Shown: positions 15,311-22,447 of the stretch, one piece after another | Position numbering within the stretch: the first letter of the stretch is position 1 | Layout of the letters: each line of letters opens with the position of its first letter | Assembly: GCF_004339665.1 (NCBI RefSeq) | Contig: NZ_SMMU01000029.1 | Coordinates: 1-42,129 of the forward strand | DNA: 42,129 bases | Source: Azotobacter chroococcum | GTDB taxonomy: Bacteria > Pseudomonadota > Gammaproteobacteria > Pseudomonadales > Pseudomonadaceae | Reading direction: 5' to 3' | Position numbers and translations under genes: made by a program | Notes under the pieces: generated by a model | The model's input: the letters and a program-made list of their open reading frames with translations, nothing else | Told to the model about the DNA's origin: nothing | The model's database searches: none

Positions 15311-15368
15311 CGCAGCCGGGCCGGCGGATGAGCGGACACCGGTTTTCGATTGGCCGATCTAGGCTGCG
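15311..15368 (-). ncRNA. Structured leader RNA, copy B (upstream of the KilA-N gene)
   Basis: On the minus strand CGCAGCC (15362-15368) pairs with GGCTGCG (15311-15317). Inside it CCGGTG (15337-15342) pairs with CGCCGG (15321-15326), including one U-G pair, around the loop TCCGCTCATC. Compared with copy A (4314-4372) the stems carry at least three compensatory changes, while the loop and the CTAG following the first strand are conserved. Confidence 0.65.
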
Positions 15369-15393
15369 TTTTTGGTTGCCTTGCGGCGAAAAA

Positions 15394-15448
15394 GAAAACC
15401 CCGCTCAGGGCGGGGCTCAGAAAGACAAAAGCCCGCACAGGGCGGGCT
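15394..15448 (-). terminator. Two tandem intrinsic terminators before the KilA-N cassette
   Basis: A GCGGGCT/AGCCCGC hairpin (15430-15448) with U4 and a GCGGGG/CCCCGC hairpin (15399-15415) with UUUUC lie directly downstream of the acidic-protein gene and upstream of leader copy B. This repeats the layout at 4378-4435. Confidence 0.75.
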
Positions 15449-15465
15449 CTTAGGGAAAATGTTGG

Positions 15466-15663
15466 CTAGAGGTCATCCCAGCTTTCGATGTCCTCATCCC
15501 AGCCGTCTTCATCTTCTGGCTCTAGTTCTACCAGGGTTTCCAAGACTTCGTCCTCGAACGAATAGTCGAGGCCATCATCTTCAAGCTTCCTCAGAGACTT
15601 GTCGGCCTCGCTATCAAGGAGGCCTTGATGTTCAAGATCGAACTTGTCTTCATCTGTCCACAT
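15466..15663 (-). CDS. Small acidic protein
   Basis: This 65-residue, very acidic protein begins MWTDEDKFDLEHQGLLDSEA and ends DEDGWDEDIESWDDL. AGGAG lies 6 nt upstream of the ATG at 15661-15663. It is placed between the tail terminator and tail tube genes. The charge suggests a DNA mimic or a partner of a basic protein, but nothing more specific is visible and I recognise no family. Confidence 0.6.
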   Translation of the reverse strand: MWTDEDKFDLEHQGLLDSEADKSLRKLEDDGLDYSFEDEVLETLVELEPEDEDGWDEDIESWDDL

Positions 15664-15736
15664 GGTCGCTCCTATACAGCAGTGCTTATCCAACGGACAC
15701 TCTGTATTGAGGCAAGGCAGTCGACGCAGAGTTCTA

Positions 15737-16147
15737 TCAAGTGGCATCAGCCCGGTACCGGAACGACACCGGAATCATGTAGGTGACGTCGCCCGGAATT
15801 GCCGGCCCTTGGCTGCAGGGCGAGACGATCTGCACGGCGAAGGCGCCGGAGGTCAGGCGCAGGTTCTGGGGAAACTCGGCATCGATGTCGGCAGCCAACT
15901 GCTCGGCAGCGCCCGAGCCATTGCCGTTCGGCGCGACGATGCTGATCTGGAATACCCCGGTGTAGAGCCGGTGCGCTCCCTCCAGGTCCAGGCTGTCAGT
16001 ATCGGCCGGCAGCAGGAAGGCGCGCAGGTAGACGCCCGTCGCCGGCGGCGTGAACGGCACGTTCTGCCAGGCCACAGGCAGCGATCGTGCAGCGGCCCAG
16101 GCAGCGAGACGCTGCTCGTAGAGGCTGCGGATCAGCTTCTGGCTCAA
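15737..16147 (-). CDS. Tail terminator protein (DUF4128-like)
   Basis: This 136-residue protein begins MSQKLIRSLYEQRLAAWAAA and continues LPVAWQNVPFTPPATGVYLR, a pattern typical of DUF4128/gpU-like tail terminators, ending TYMIPVSFRYRA. It caps the tail tube and joins it to the head. Its ATG overlaps the stop of the preceding gene, keeping it in the connector gene chain. Confidence 0.75.
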   Translation of the reverse strand: MSQKLIRSLYEQRLAAWAAARSLPVAWQNVPFTPPATGVYLRAFLLPADTDSLDLEGAHRLYTGVFQISIVAPNGNGSGAAEQLAADIDAEFPQNLRLTSGAFAVQIVSPCSQGPAIPGDVTYMIPVSFRYRADAT

Positions 16148-16716
16148 CGGTCTAGCTCCTGAACGGCGCGATTGATGTCTTGCGGTGCATCAGCCATGGT
16201 GACGCGGACAACACCCCGTGGTGCCTGACTCGAATGGCCATACTCAAGCGGAATCGCATACGGGACGTTGTTTGTTATCCAGATTGAATTGATGCTGCTG
16301 TTGTAGGCAGCGATCACCGCAATGCCGGCCGCGAGCGTATCCCCTCCATTGGGATCAATGCGCCCAGTCTCTCCAGAGGCCGGCACGCCGAAGGTCACCT
16401 GCCAGTTGCCCCGGAAGCGTCCACCGACGTAGCCCTCAGGCGCTTTGATATCCATGCTGTCGTTGACTTTCAGGCCCGGCCTAAGCCGCCCAGCCTTCGT
16501 CAAATTCTCAGGATTTTTCCGCAGTTCGGCGTTGTAGCGGAACACCTCTTCGTTGTACTGCTTGGCAATCGAGTTAACAGCCCACAGATCGGGGTTCCCC
16601 ACCGGCGAGCGGTAAATGATCTTGGTCAGGATGCCGATGCCCACATTCTTGACCACTTCATCCGCATTCCCTTTGGCCTTCTCGATGAAGGCGCGCAGGT
16701 CGAGTTCGAAGGACAT
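16144..16716 (-). CDS. HK97 gp10-like head-tail/tail component
   Basis: This 190-residue protein begins MSFELDLRAFIEKAKGNADE and contains YRSPVGNPDLWAVN, GGRFRGNWQVTFG and NNVPYAIPLEYGHS, the motif set of the HK97-gp10/tail completion family (GxxRxxW ... PYA..xExG). It lies between the head completion gene and the tail terminator, as expected for a neck or tail completion protein. Confidence 0.78.
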   Translation of the reverse strand: MSFELDLRAFIEKAKGNADEVVKNVGIGILTKIIYRSPVGNPDLWAVNSIAKQYNEEVFRYNAELRKNPENLTKAGRLRPGLKVNDSMDIKAPEGYVGGRFRGNWQVTFGVPASGETGRIDPNGGDTLAAGIAVIAAYNSSINSIWITNNVPYAIPLEYGHSSQAPRGVVRVTMADAPQDINRAVQELDR

Positions 16717-16718
16717 GG

Positions 16719-17069
16719 TCAGGCCCTCAGTTGGACGCGCCAGGTGGCGTTTGCCGGATCGGTCTCAACGCGCACCGCCTGCATGCCGGCGATGGTGTCG
16801 CCCACGGCCGGCGCTCGCGTCACCTCGTTCTGTAGGACCGTCAGGCGCTTGTCAGTGGCCAAGATCAGCGTGCCGTCGACCTGGTCTAGCCGGTAGCCGG
16901 CGAACACGCCGCGGCCGCTGTAGGCGATCGGGGTGGCAGTCACCCCGCCGGTGGCCGGATCGTAGGCCGGCGGCCCCGGGTGCGACGCCGTGAAGGTGGT
17001 CACTGCATCGGCCAAATCGCCATCAAAGGCCTCGGCCAGATCGGCTTGAAGATCGTCACGCAGGCCCAT
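16719..17069 (-). CDS. Head closure/head-tail joining protein
   Basis: This 116-residue protein begins MGLRDDLQADLAEAFDGDLA and ends VRVETDPANATWRVQLRA. Short length, the Gly- and Pro-containing central strand (SGRGVFAGYRLDQVDG) and position between the adaptor and the gp10-like gene fit a head completion (stopper) protein. The call is positional; I see no diagnostic motif. Confidence 0.65.
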   Translation of the reverse strand: MGLRDDLQADLAEAFDGDLADAVTTFTASHPGPPAYDPATGGVTATPIAYSGRGVFAGYRLDQVDGTLILATDKRLTVLQNEVTRAPAVGDTIAGMQAVRVETDPANATWRVQLRA

Positions 17070-17070
17070 A

Positions 17071-17439
17071 TCAGCCCCTCACCAGCTTGATCTGCCCATA
17101 GGACAGGTACGGAGCCAGCAGGGCCATGGCGAAGGCCTCGCCCGCGGTCACGGCGCGCGCCCCGGCGACGTAGGTCTTGCTGCTGGACACCCCATCGGCC
17201 TCGACCGACTTGCTCAACACGCCGACCTCTGTCGCCGCATAGAGCTTGCCGGCCGCGGCCTCCCGGGCCACCTCGGCGCCGGCCTGCACCACCGCCGCCG
17301 GCACCTCGTCGAACTCCGGCAGCGGCTTGGCCGACAGCCAGGCGTTGGCCATCAGCACGGCGCGATCCTTGTCGCCAGTGCCTTCCCAGCCGGCGCCCAG
17401 CAGTTCGTCCACCTGCGAGACAGTGATGTAGTCGGTCAT
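17071..17439 (-). CDS. Head-tail adaptor protein
   Basis: This 122-residue protein begins MTDYITVSQVDELLGAGWEG and has a helical plan (RAVLMANAWLSAKPLP, VQAGAEVAREAAAGKLYAA, VTAGEAFAMALLAPYL). This matches connector adaptors that bind the portal ring, the gp6-like class often annotated as DnaT-like in siphophages. It follows the SGNH gene by 3 nt and precedes the closure gene. Confidence 0.65.
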   Translation of the reverse strand: MTDYITVSQVDELLGAGWEGTGDKDRAVLMANAWLSAKPLPEFDEVPAAVVQAGAEVAREAAAGKLYAATEVGVLSKSVEADGVSSSKTYVAGARAVTAGEAFAMALLAPYLSYGQIKLVRG

Positions 17440-17442
17440 CGG

Positions 17443-18966
17443 TCACCTCTTCCTGACGAATACGCTCAGGAGGTCGATGGTCAGGCTGGAGGCCACGCCA
17501 GAGGCCGTGAAATACGGGCGCAGGTCGATGGCCAGCGAGGCCGGCAGCGAATTGCCCACCGGATAGTCTGCGGCGCGCGGTACACCATAGAAGGCCTTGA
17601 CCACCTCGGCCGGCATCTGCCGATCTCCCGTCAGGGAGAGGCCGCCATGGCAGCGCAGGGCTGTCGTGCCGGGGTCCAGCATGAGCCCAGGCGATCCGAA
17701 ATTGACGTGGTTATCGTTGACGTAGACCTCGTAGCCCGACTCGACCACATCGCCAACCGCTAGCTTCGTATGCATACCTGTCTGCCGAAGCGAGGCATAG
17801 CTGTTGGCTGCCGTCGGCGTGCCGGTCACGACCATTCGGTAGGCTTTGCGCTTTACCCCATTGATCACCACCTCCACGAAGCTTCCTGTCACGGTCAGTC
17901 CGGTTGAAGCGCTGAGGGTGTAGTTCTGCGGGACGAGACCGGCAGCATTGGCGCCCAGTGTTCCGCCCGTCCCCTGAACCAACATCGGGTTGACGTTCAG
18001 GCAGCCGCGCGGGTTGAGCGCAGCATCGTACTGGTCACCATTGCTCGACGGGCACAGCTTGAAGCGCGGCAGGGCCATCTCCTCGCGGGCCACCCTGGCC
18101 AGTTCGTCGCCGGTAACGAAGCTGATACCGGGCGCGCTGTGCAGATCATCCTCATTGAGCATGTTGGGCAGCGGCCGGCAGTCGGTGTAGGCCGGATCGG
18201 CAGTCCGTGGCCACACATCAGCGATCCATACGTTCGGCCGTCCGCGCAGACCGCGAATCCATTCGGCGAAGGCGTACATCCGTTTCTGATTGTCGGGCGT
18301 AAGCAGGCCGCTGTTGGCTGCATCGCTGCCGCGCGGCCATTCGGCGACGGCCTGGACCTTATGGCCCTGCTTGATCAGCCACTCTAGGACGAGCAGATAG
18401 ACCCGCTGCATCTCGGGGAGAGGCACACCAGCATTTACGCTGTTGGTACCGATAAGCAGACATGCCACCCCGGGAGGAACTTGGCTCGGCCGCACACCGT
18501 AGGCATTCGGCACATCGTTCTGGATGCGAAACCAGAGGTCGCTGATCAGGTCGCCCGGCACCGCCTGGTCGAAATCGTGGGCCAGGCGGACGCATTGCGA
18601 CAGCGTCTCGTAGTACCACAGCCAGCCGCGCGCCAAAGGAGCGGGAACGTTCGTGTTACCCGTGTTCCAGTTGTGCCGGCCTCGGCTGTCTCCCCATACC
18701 GAAGCCCGGAGTTCCTGCACCTGCTGGGCCGAGACAGCCTGCTCGGCAGGAGCTAGCGCATAGGTGAGCTGCCCTCGCTCGCTCACGACGTCGTAGTTCC
18801 GCACATCGCGAAAGGGGCCGAACACCCGGGTTTCGCCGACGGCGATGCCGGTCGACTCATTGATCGGCGCAGCACCAGGCGTCGGCATGCGGTAGACGCG
18901 CCCCGACGAGACGCTGTCCGCCTGAACGGACAGAGCATTTCCCGGATATAGGGTGACAGTCGTCAT
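17443..18966 (-). CDS. SGNH/GDSL-hydrolase-like protein in the head gene cluster
   Basis: This 507-residue protein has three parts. Residues 1-75 are a beta-rich N-terminal region (MTTVTLYPGNALSVQADSVS). Residues 85-285 carry SGNH-like blocks: VWGDSRG with Ser 94, LLIGTNS at 172-176, and DDLH with Asp 273 and His 276. Residues 300-507 are a beta-rich C-terminal region. The family hydrolyses esters, often acetyl groups on polysaccharides. The gene starts with an ATGA overlap with a 55-codon gene and lies between the coat protein and connector genes, so the product is probably a virion head decoration or was recruited there. Catalytic activity is inferred. Confidence 0.68.
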   Translation of the reverse strand: MTTVTLYPGNALSVQADSVSSGRVYRMPTPGAAPINESTGIAVGETRVFGPFRDVRNYDVVSERGQLTYALAPAEQAVSAQQVQELRASVWGDSRGRHNWNTGNTNVPAPLARGWLWYYETLSQCVRLAHDFDQAVPGDLISDLWFRIQNDVPNAYGVRPSQVPPGVACLLIGTNSVNAGVPLPEMQRVYLLVLEWLIKQGHKVQAVAEWPRGSDAANSGLLTPDNQKRMYAFAEWIRGLRGRPNVWIADVWPRTADPAYTDCRPLPNMLNEDDLHSAPGISFVTGDELARVAREEMALPRFKLCPSSNGDQYDAALNPRGCLNVNPMLVQGTGGTLGANAAGLVPQNYTLSASTGLTVTGSFVEVVINGVKRKAYRMVVTGTPTAANSYASLRQTGMHTKLAVGDVVESGYEVYVNDNHVNFGSPGLMLDPGTTALRCHGGLSLTGDRQMPAEVVKAFYGVPRAADYPVGNSLPASLAIDLRPYFTASGVASSLTIDLLSVFVRKR

Positions 18967-19130
18967 TCTGCCCCCTCGCCTACCTCAGCCTTGACGGTGC
19001 GCCTGGAAGAAGGCCTGTCCTTGGAGACAGGCTCGAGCAGTTCATGGGCCTTCGGATCGAAGTCGTCCTCATTGATCAGCACGAACTCGCCCTGATCCTT
19101 GCCCCAAGGCTTCACTTTCACGGTGTTCAT
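18963..19130 (-). CDS. Small head-cluster protein (55 aa)
   Basis: The short gene reads MNTVKVKPWGKDQGEFVLIN ... EDDFDPKAHELLEP, ending KAEVGEGAE. GGAGGG lies 4-9 nt before the ATG (19128-19130) and the stop overlaps the SGNH gene start (ATGA), which strongly supports translation. Many siphophages encode a small protein after the coat gene. The highly charged, probably unstructured C-terminus fits a decoration or assembly factor; no family is recognised. Confidence 0.72.
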   Translation of the reverse strand: MNTVKVKPWGKDQGEFVLINEDDFDPKAHELLEPVSKDRPSSRRTVKAEVGEGAE

Positions 19131-19181
19131 GGTGCCCTCCTGTCAGGGGAAGACCGGGGCCGAAGCCCCGGAGGCAATCAA

Positions 19182-20336
19182 TCAACCCAGCAGCAGGCCG
19201 ATATGCTCGGGCTTCACGGCCGCGCAGCCCCACGATAACGCGATCTCGTACTGGATCTGGCGGTACTGCTTGTAGAGCGAGATCTCGAACGACAGGCCGC
19301 TGACAGGATCAGTCACAACCATGCGGTCGGAAGCGCTGTCACCGCCGTCTGGGAGTGCCGGTGCACGGGTGGCCAGGGCGATAGCTGAGCGGGCGAATGC
19401 CATGTTGCGGGTGCTCGCCGCAGTCACGGTGATAGCGGTAGCCGAGGCCGGGATGGCCTTGCGCAGGCCAGGTGCCGCGATGGTGATGGAACCGCCGTTG
19501 GATACATCGGCATCGCCAGTCACCACCAGGTACTTGTTCGAGTCGCCTGCGAAGGTGATCACGTCGCCGGCAATGACGGTGCCAGTACCGGCAGAGGCAA
19601 GAGTGATGGTGGTTGCGCCCACGGCATAGCCGGCGGCGTTGGTGGTGGCGGATGCGCCGGTGCCAGCGGAAACGGTCTTGACCTGCGCCGACTCGCGGAT
19701 AGCGAAGCCGTGCAGGTCCAGCAGCACGCCGCGGCGCAGCAGGTTGTCGTCGGCCGCCTCATTGGCGCGGGTCAGGTTGGCCAGGGTACGCATGTTGGCA
19801 CCGGCGCCGGTGTCGATCACCAGTTGCAGGTCGCCCATGGGGGCGCCGTTGTCGGCCAGTATCTTGCGCATCTGGGCGGTGTCGCCGAGGGAGCTGGCGA
19901 ACGGAGTAGTCCCTGCGGTTCCGTAGGCGCGGGAGGCCTTCAGGTGCAGGGCGGCCAGGTCGGCCTCCACCTCGTTGACCAGAGCACGCATACCCTGGGC
20001 GAACTGGTCGCGCAGGATGACGTTGTAGGCGGCGCCGTTGTTGTCCAGGGCGCGCTTCTCCTCACCATTCCAGCGCACCGGCACGCGGCGGGCCTTGGTG
20101 ATGGTCATGTCCACCTTGCCGATGGTCTGGTCGCCATCGTTCGGCGGGGTCACGGCCGGGGTGATGTCGCTGGCGGTGGCGGCCGGAGCGACTGGAGAGG
20201 TGACGGTCTGGCCGACGGCTGCGCGCTCGTAGGTCATGTCGGACGACACAGACGGAATGAAGCCAACCAGCTCGCGCGAGATGACATCCAGGGCGTTGTA
20301 GATGGTGGTCGTCAGGCCGGTGAGGGTATTGCTCAT
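19182..20336 (-). CDS. Major capsid protein, P22 coat (gp5)-like
   Basis: This 384-residue protein begins MSNTLTGLTTTIYNALDVIS and has the P22-coat family plan: N-terminal strand and helix, RVPVRWNGEEKRALDNNGAA, ALVNEVEADLAALHLKASRA, a Gly/Ala/Thr-rich insertion domain (about 225-310, with GDVITFAGDSNKYLVVTG) and VTDPVSGLSFEISLYKQYRQ near the end. It forms the HK97-fold shell. The preceding gene is the scaffold. The ATG has AGGAGAATC just upstream. Confidence 0.88.
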   Translation of the reverse strand: MSNTLTGLTTTIYNALDVISRELVGFIPSVSSDMTYERAAVGQTVTSPVAPAATASDITPAVTPPNDGDQTIGKVDMTITKARRVPVRWNGEEKRALDNNGAAYNVILRDQFAQGMRALVNEVEADLAALHLKASRAYGTAGTTPFASSLGDTAQMRKILADNGAPMGDLQLVIDTGAGANMRTLANLTRANEAADDNLLRRGVLLDLHGFAIRESAQVKTVSAGTGASATTNAAGYAVGATTITLASAGTGTVIAGDVITFAGDSNKYLVVTGDADVSNGGSITIAAPGLRKAIPASATAITVTAASTRNMAFARSAIALATRAPALPDGGDSASDRMVVTDPVSGLSFEISLYKQYRQIQYEIALSWGCAAVKPEHIGLLLG

Positions 20337-20350
20337 GGGATTCTCCTGAA

Positions 20351-21106
20351 TCAGTCAATCACCGCGCCGCCACTGCGGACATGCGCGGCCTTGCCGGCAG
20401 GGTCCAACTGATCGAATGCAGCACGGTTGAGGGTTTTCTTGCCGGGGTTGCCACCATTGCCTGCCGGCGCGCCGCCGCCATTGGCGCCGGATGCCTTGAG
20501 GATGTGGTCGCGATAGGGGTACTGCTCGACGAGGGTTTCCAGCGCTTCGTCGAAGTCGGCCAGTTCGCCAGGGCGCGCACGGCTGAATACCTTGTTGCCT
20601 TGCGCGTCATAGGCGACGGTCTTTCCGTCCTCGATCTTGAAGGCCTGTCCGAAACGGGCCTGCACGAGGTCTGCGGGAATGGCCAGCTTTTCAGCGATGA
20701 GCTTAGAACGGGCGAATGCCCCGCCGATCTTCTCGTCATAGAGCTGCTTCTCGAACGCCTGCGCCTTGGTGCTGACTTCTTCCAGCTGAGCCTGATAGGC
20801 CTTGCCGATCTCCGCCTTCACCTTCTCGATCTCGCCGGCATCCACCAGCTTCTTCTGATCGAGGTTGGCAACGATCTCCAGGGCCTTCTTGGCGGCAGCA
20901 CCATCCTCGATCCCCTCGAAAGCCTTCAGCGCCTTCTCGGCAGCCTCCTTGCCTTCGCGGTGGGTCCTGGCTTCAGAGTTCAGCCGAGTAATAGTGGCGA
21001 CGGTTGCGGGGGCGTCGAAAGCCACCTCCTTGCCATCGTCGTGCACATACACCGGCTTGCCATCCTGCAGCACCGCATGGCCTTGCTCGTCCAGTTTCAG
21101 TTTCAT
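20351..21106 (-). CDS. Scaffolding protein
   Basis: This 251-residue protein begins MKLKLDEQGHAVLQDGKPVY and has a long charged coiled coil (about 45-140, EARTHREGKEAAEKALKAFE ... KAEIGKAYQAQLEEVSTKAQ). A Gly-rich linker follows (ANGGGAPAGNGGN), then a short C-terminal segment (LNRAAFDQLDPAGKAAHV) of the kind that contacts coat protein. The start at 21104-21106 has GGAG 9 nt upstream; an in-frame extension of 27 residues is less likely. Position directly before the coat gene supports the call. Confidence 0.82.
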   Translation of the reverse strand: MKLKLDEQGHAVLQDGKPVYVHDDGKEVAFDAPATVATITRLNSEARTHREGKEAAEKALKAFEGIEDGAAAKKALEIVANLDQKKLVDAGEIEKVKAEIGKAYQAQLEEVSTKAQAFEKQLYDEKIGGAFARSKLIAEKLAIPADLVQARFGQAFKIEDGKTVAYDAQGNKVFSRARPGELADFDEALETLVEQYPYRDHILKASGANGGGAPAGNGGNPGKKTLNRAAFDQLDPAGKAAHVRSGGAVID

Positions 21107-21187
21107 CTCGTCGTTCTCCGGCCATCCGGCCATTTGCTGTTGAGCCATCCGGCCCAGTGACGCCCCGTCCATCCGAACTGCAGGCAT

Positions 21188-21244
21188 AAAAAAGCCCAGC
21201 GCGATGGCTGGGCCAAAAATGGAAAACCCGGCGCGTGGCCTGGT
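21188..21244 (-). terminator. Terminator (and a weaker second hairpin) before the scaffold gene
   Basis: GCTGGGC (21207-21213) pairs with GCCCAGC (21194-21200), followed by a U run (21188-21193). A weaker hairpin with UUUU lies at about 21222-21244. The main hairpin shares its sequence, including the loop, with those at 27330 and 27446. Confidence 0.75.
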
Positions 21245-21263
21245 CTTGAGGTCAATCAGTAAC

Positions 21264-21344
21264 TCAGCAGAGCACGACTCGCTCCCCGCGCAGGAAACAC
21301 AGCGCGCACAGCAGCTGCTTGGTTCCGCCAGTCGGCTTGGTCAC
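21264..21344 (-). CDS. Possible 26-residue Cys-containing peptide
   Basis: A GTG at 21342-21344 overlaps the MuF stop (GTGA) and opens a short frame: MTKPTGGTKQLLCALCFLRG, then ERVVLC. Coupled position and a CxxC support it; the lack of a good ribosome binding site and the size speak against it. Confidence 0.38.
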   Translation of the reverse strand: MTKPTGGTKQLLCALCFLRGERVVLC

Positions 21345-22447
21345 CTCGTGAATGCCTCGGCGTCTCGCTTGCGCAGCTCATCCAGGGTCAGCCACTGGCC
21401 GGTGGGCGAGTATAAATCCTCGAGCTTCAGGCCCCCCTCCCGCAGTAGCCGGCCACGTTCCGGGCCGAGTACCTGATCCTGCCGGGCCGCGCTCTGCCGC
21501 TGCAGCCACTGGCTGTAGGTTGTCTCGGCCGGCAACTGGCCGTCCATGCTGGCCCGCTCGCCCGGGCTCATCTCGTCGATGGGGATGCCAAGCTCACGCC
21601 ACGATTTGGTGACGGGCGTTGACGTGGCGCGGCAATTCCAGTGGATGCGGCCCGGACCGGCCAGCCATGGAATCTTGTGGCCGACGGGCTTGTGCGTGCC
21701 GACCGCGTACTGCAACCGGTCCCGAATGCGGCAGGGCTCACTGGTCTTGTTGTCCAAGGTGCTCACCCAGCGCTCGGCCTTGATGATGTCCTGGTTCGTC
21801 TCGACGAACTGCTCGCGTGCAACGGAAGCCGTGTGGCCGATGGCGGTCTGCACCACGGCCATCAGGTCGCGCCTGGGACGTTGCAGGATGCCGTCGGCGT
21901 ACTTCTCTGCCCGGGTACCACGGATGCGCCGCACGATCTGGCTGGCCGTCTCGCCCTCCAGGTAGCCAACACGCACCGCCTCGCGGATCTTGGTCATCCT
22001 GCCCGCCTCGATCTGGCTGGCCCAGTCGCGCAGTAAGCGCCCCTGAAAAGGCCTCGACATGGCCGCCGCGTAGACCTGCGCCGGCGTGACCGAGGCAATC
22101 GGGAATCGCACCTGCACAGGCTCGGGGATGACCTCCTCGAACAGGCTCAGCTGGTAGCCGGCCTCGTACTCGGCCAGGGCCTGTAGCTCGCCTTCCAGCG
22201 CCTGAGACACCGCGGCATAAGCCTGCGCGTTCAGCTCCTTGACCGATGCCAGCAGCGCATCCATACGCTCGACCGTGAACGACTCGGCCGGCATGCGCTC
22301 CAGCGCCTCGGCCAGCGCGGCCGCCAGGTCGGTATCCACGGCATTCAGCAGGGCGACCATGCGCTGCAAGACGCCGGCCGAGTATTGCTGCAGGTCTACG
22401 GCATGACCGACCGCTTCATCGGCAAGGATCTCATTGACAGTTGCCAT
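21341..22447 (-). CDS. MuF-like head morphogenesis protein
   Basis: This 368-residue protein begins MATVNEILADEAVGHAVDLQ. The C-terminal half carries the Mu gpF-type minor head domain: VVQTAIGHTASVAREQFVET, RWVSTLDNKTSEPCRIRDRL and GPGRIHWNCRATSTPVTKSW, with the Cys/His positions (EPC, HWNCR) of the family. It is expected inside the capsid near the portal. The ATG at 22445-22447 overlaps the portal stop (TGATG) with GGAG upstream. Confidence 0.88.
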   Translation of the reverse strand: MATVNEILADEAVGHAVDLQQYSAGVLQRMVALLNAVDTDLAAALAEALERMPAESFTVERMDALLASVKELNAQAYAAVSQALEGELQALAEYEAGYQLSLFEEVIPEPVQVRFPIASVTPAQVYAAAMSRPFQGRLLRDWASQIEAGRMTKIREAVRVGYLEGETASQIVRRIRGTRAEKYADGILQRPRRDLMAVVQTAIGHTASVAREQFVETNQDIIKAERWVSTLDNKTSEPCRIRDRLQYAVGTHKPVGHKIPWLAGPGRIHWNCRATSTPVTKSWRELGIPIDEMSPGERASMDGQLPAETTYSQWLQRQSAARQDQVLGPERGRLLREGGLKLEDLYSPTGQWLTLDELRKRDAEAFTR

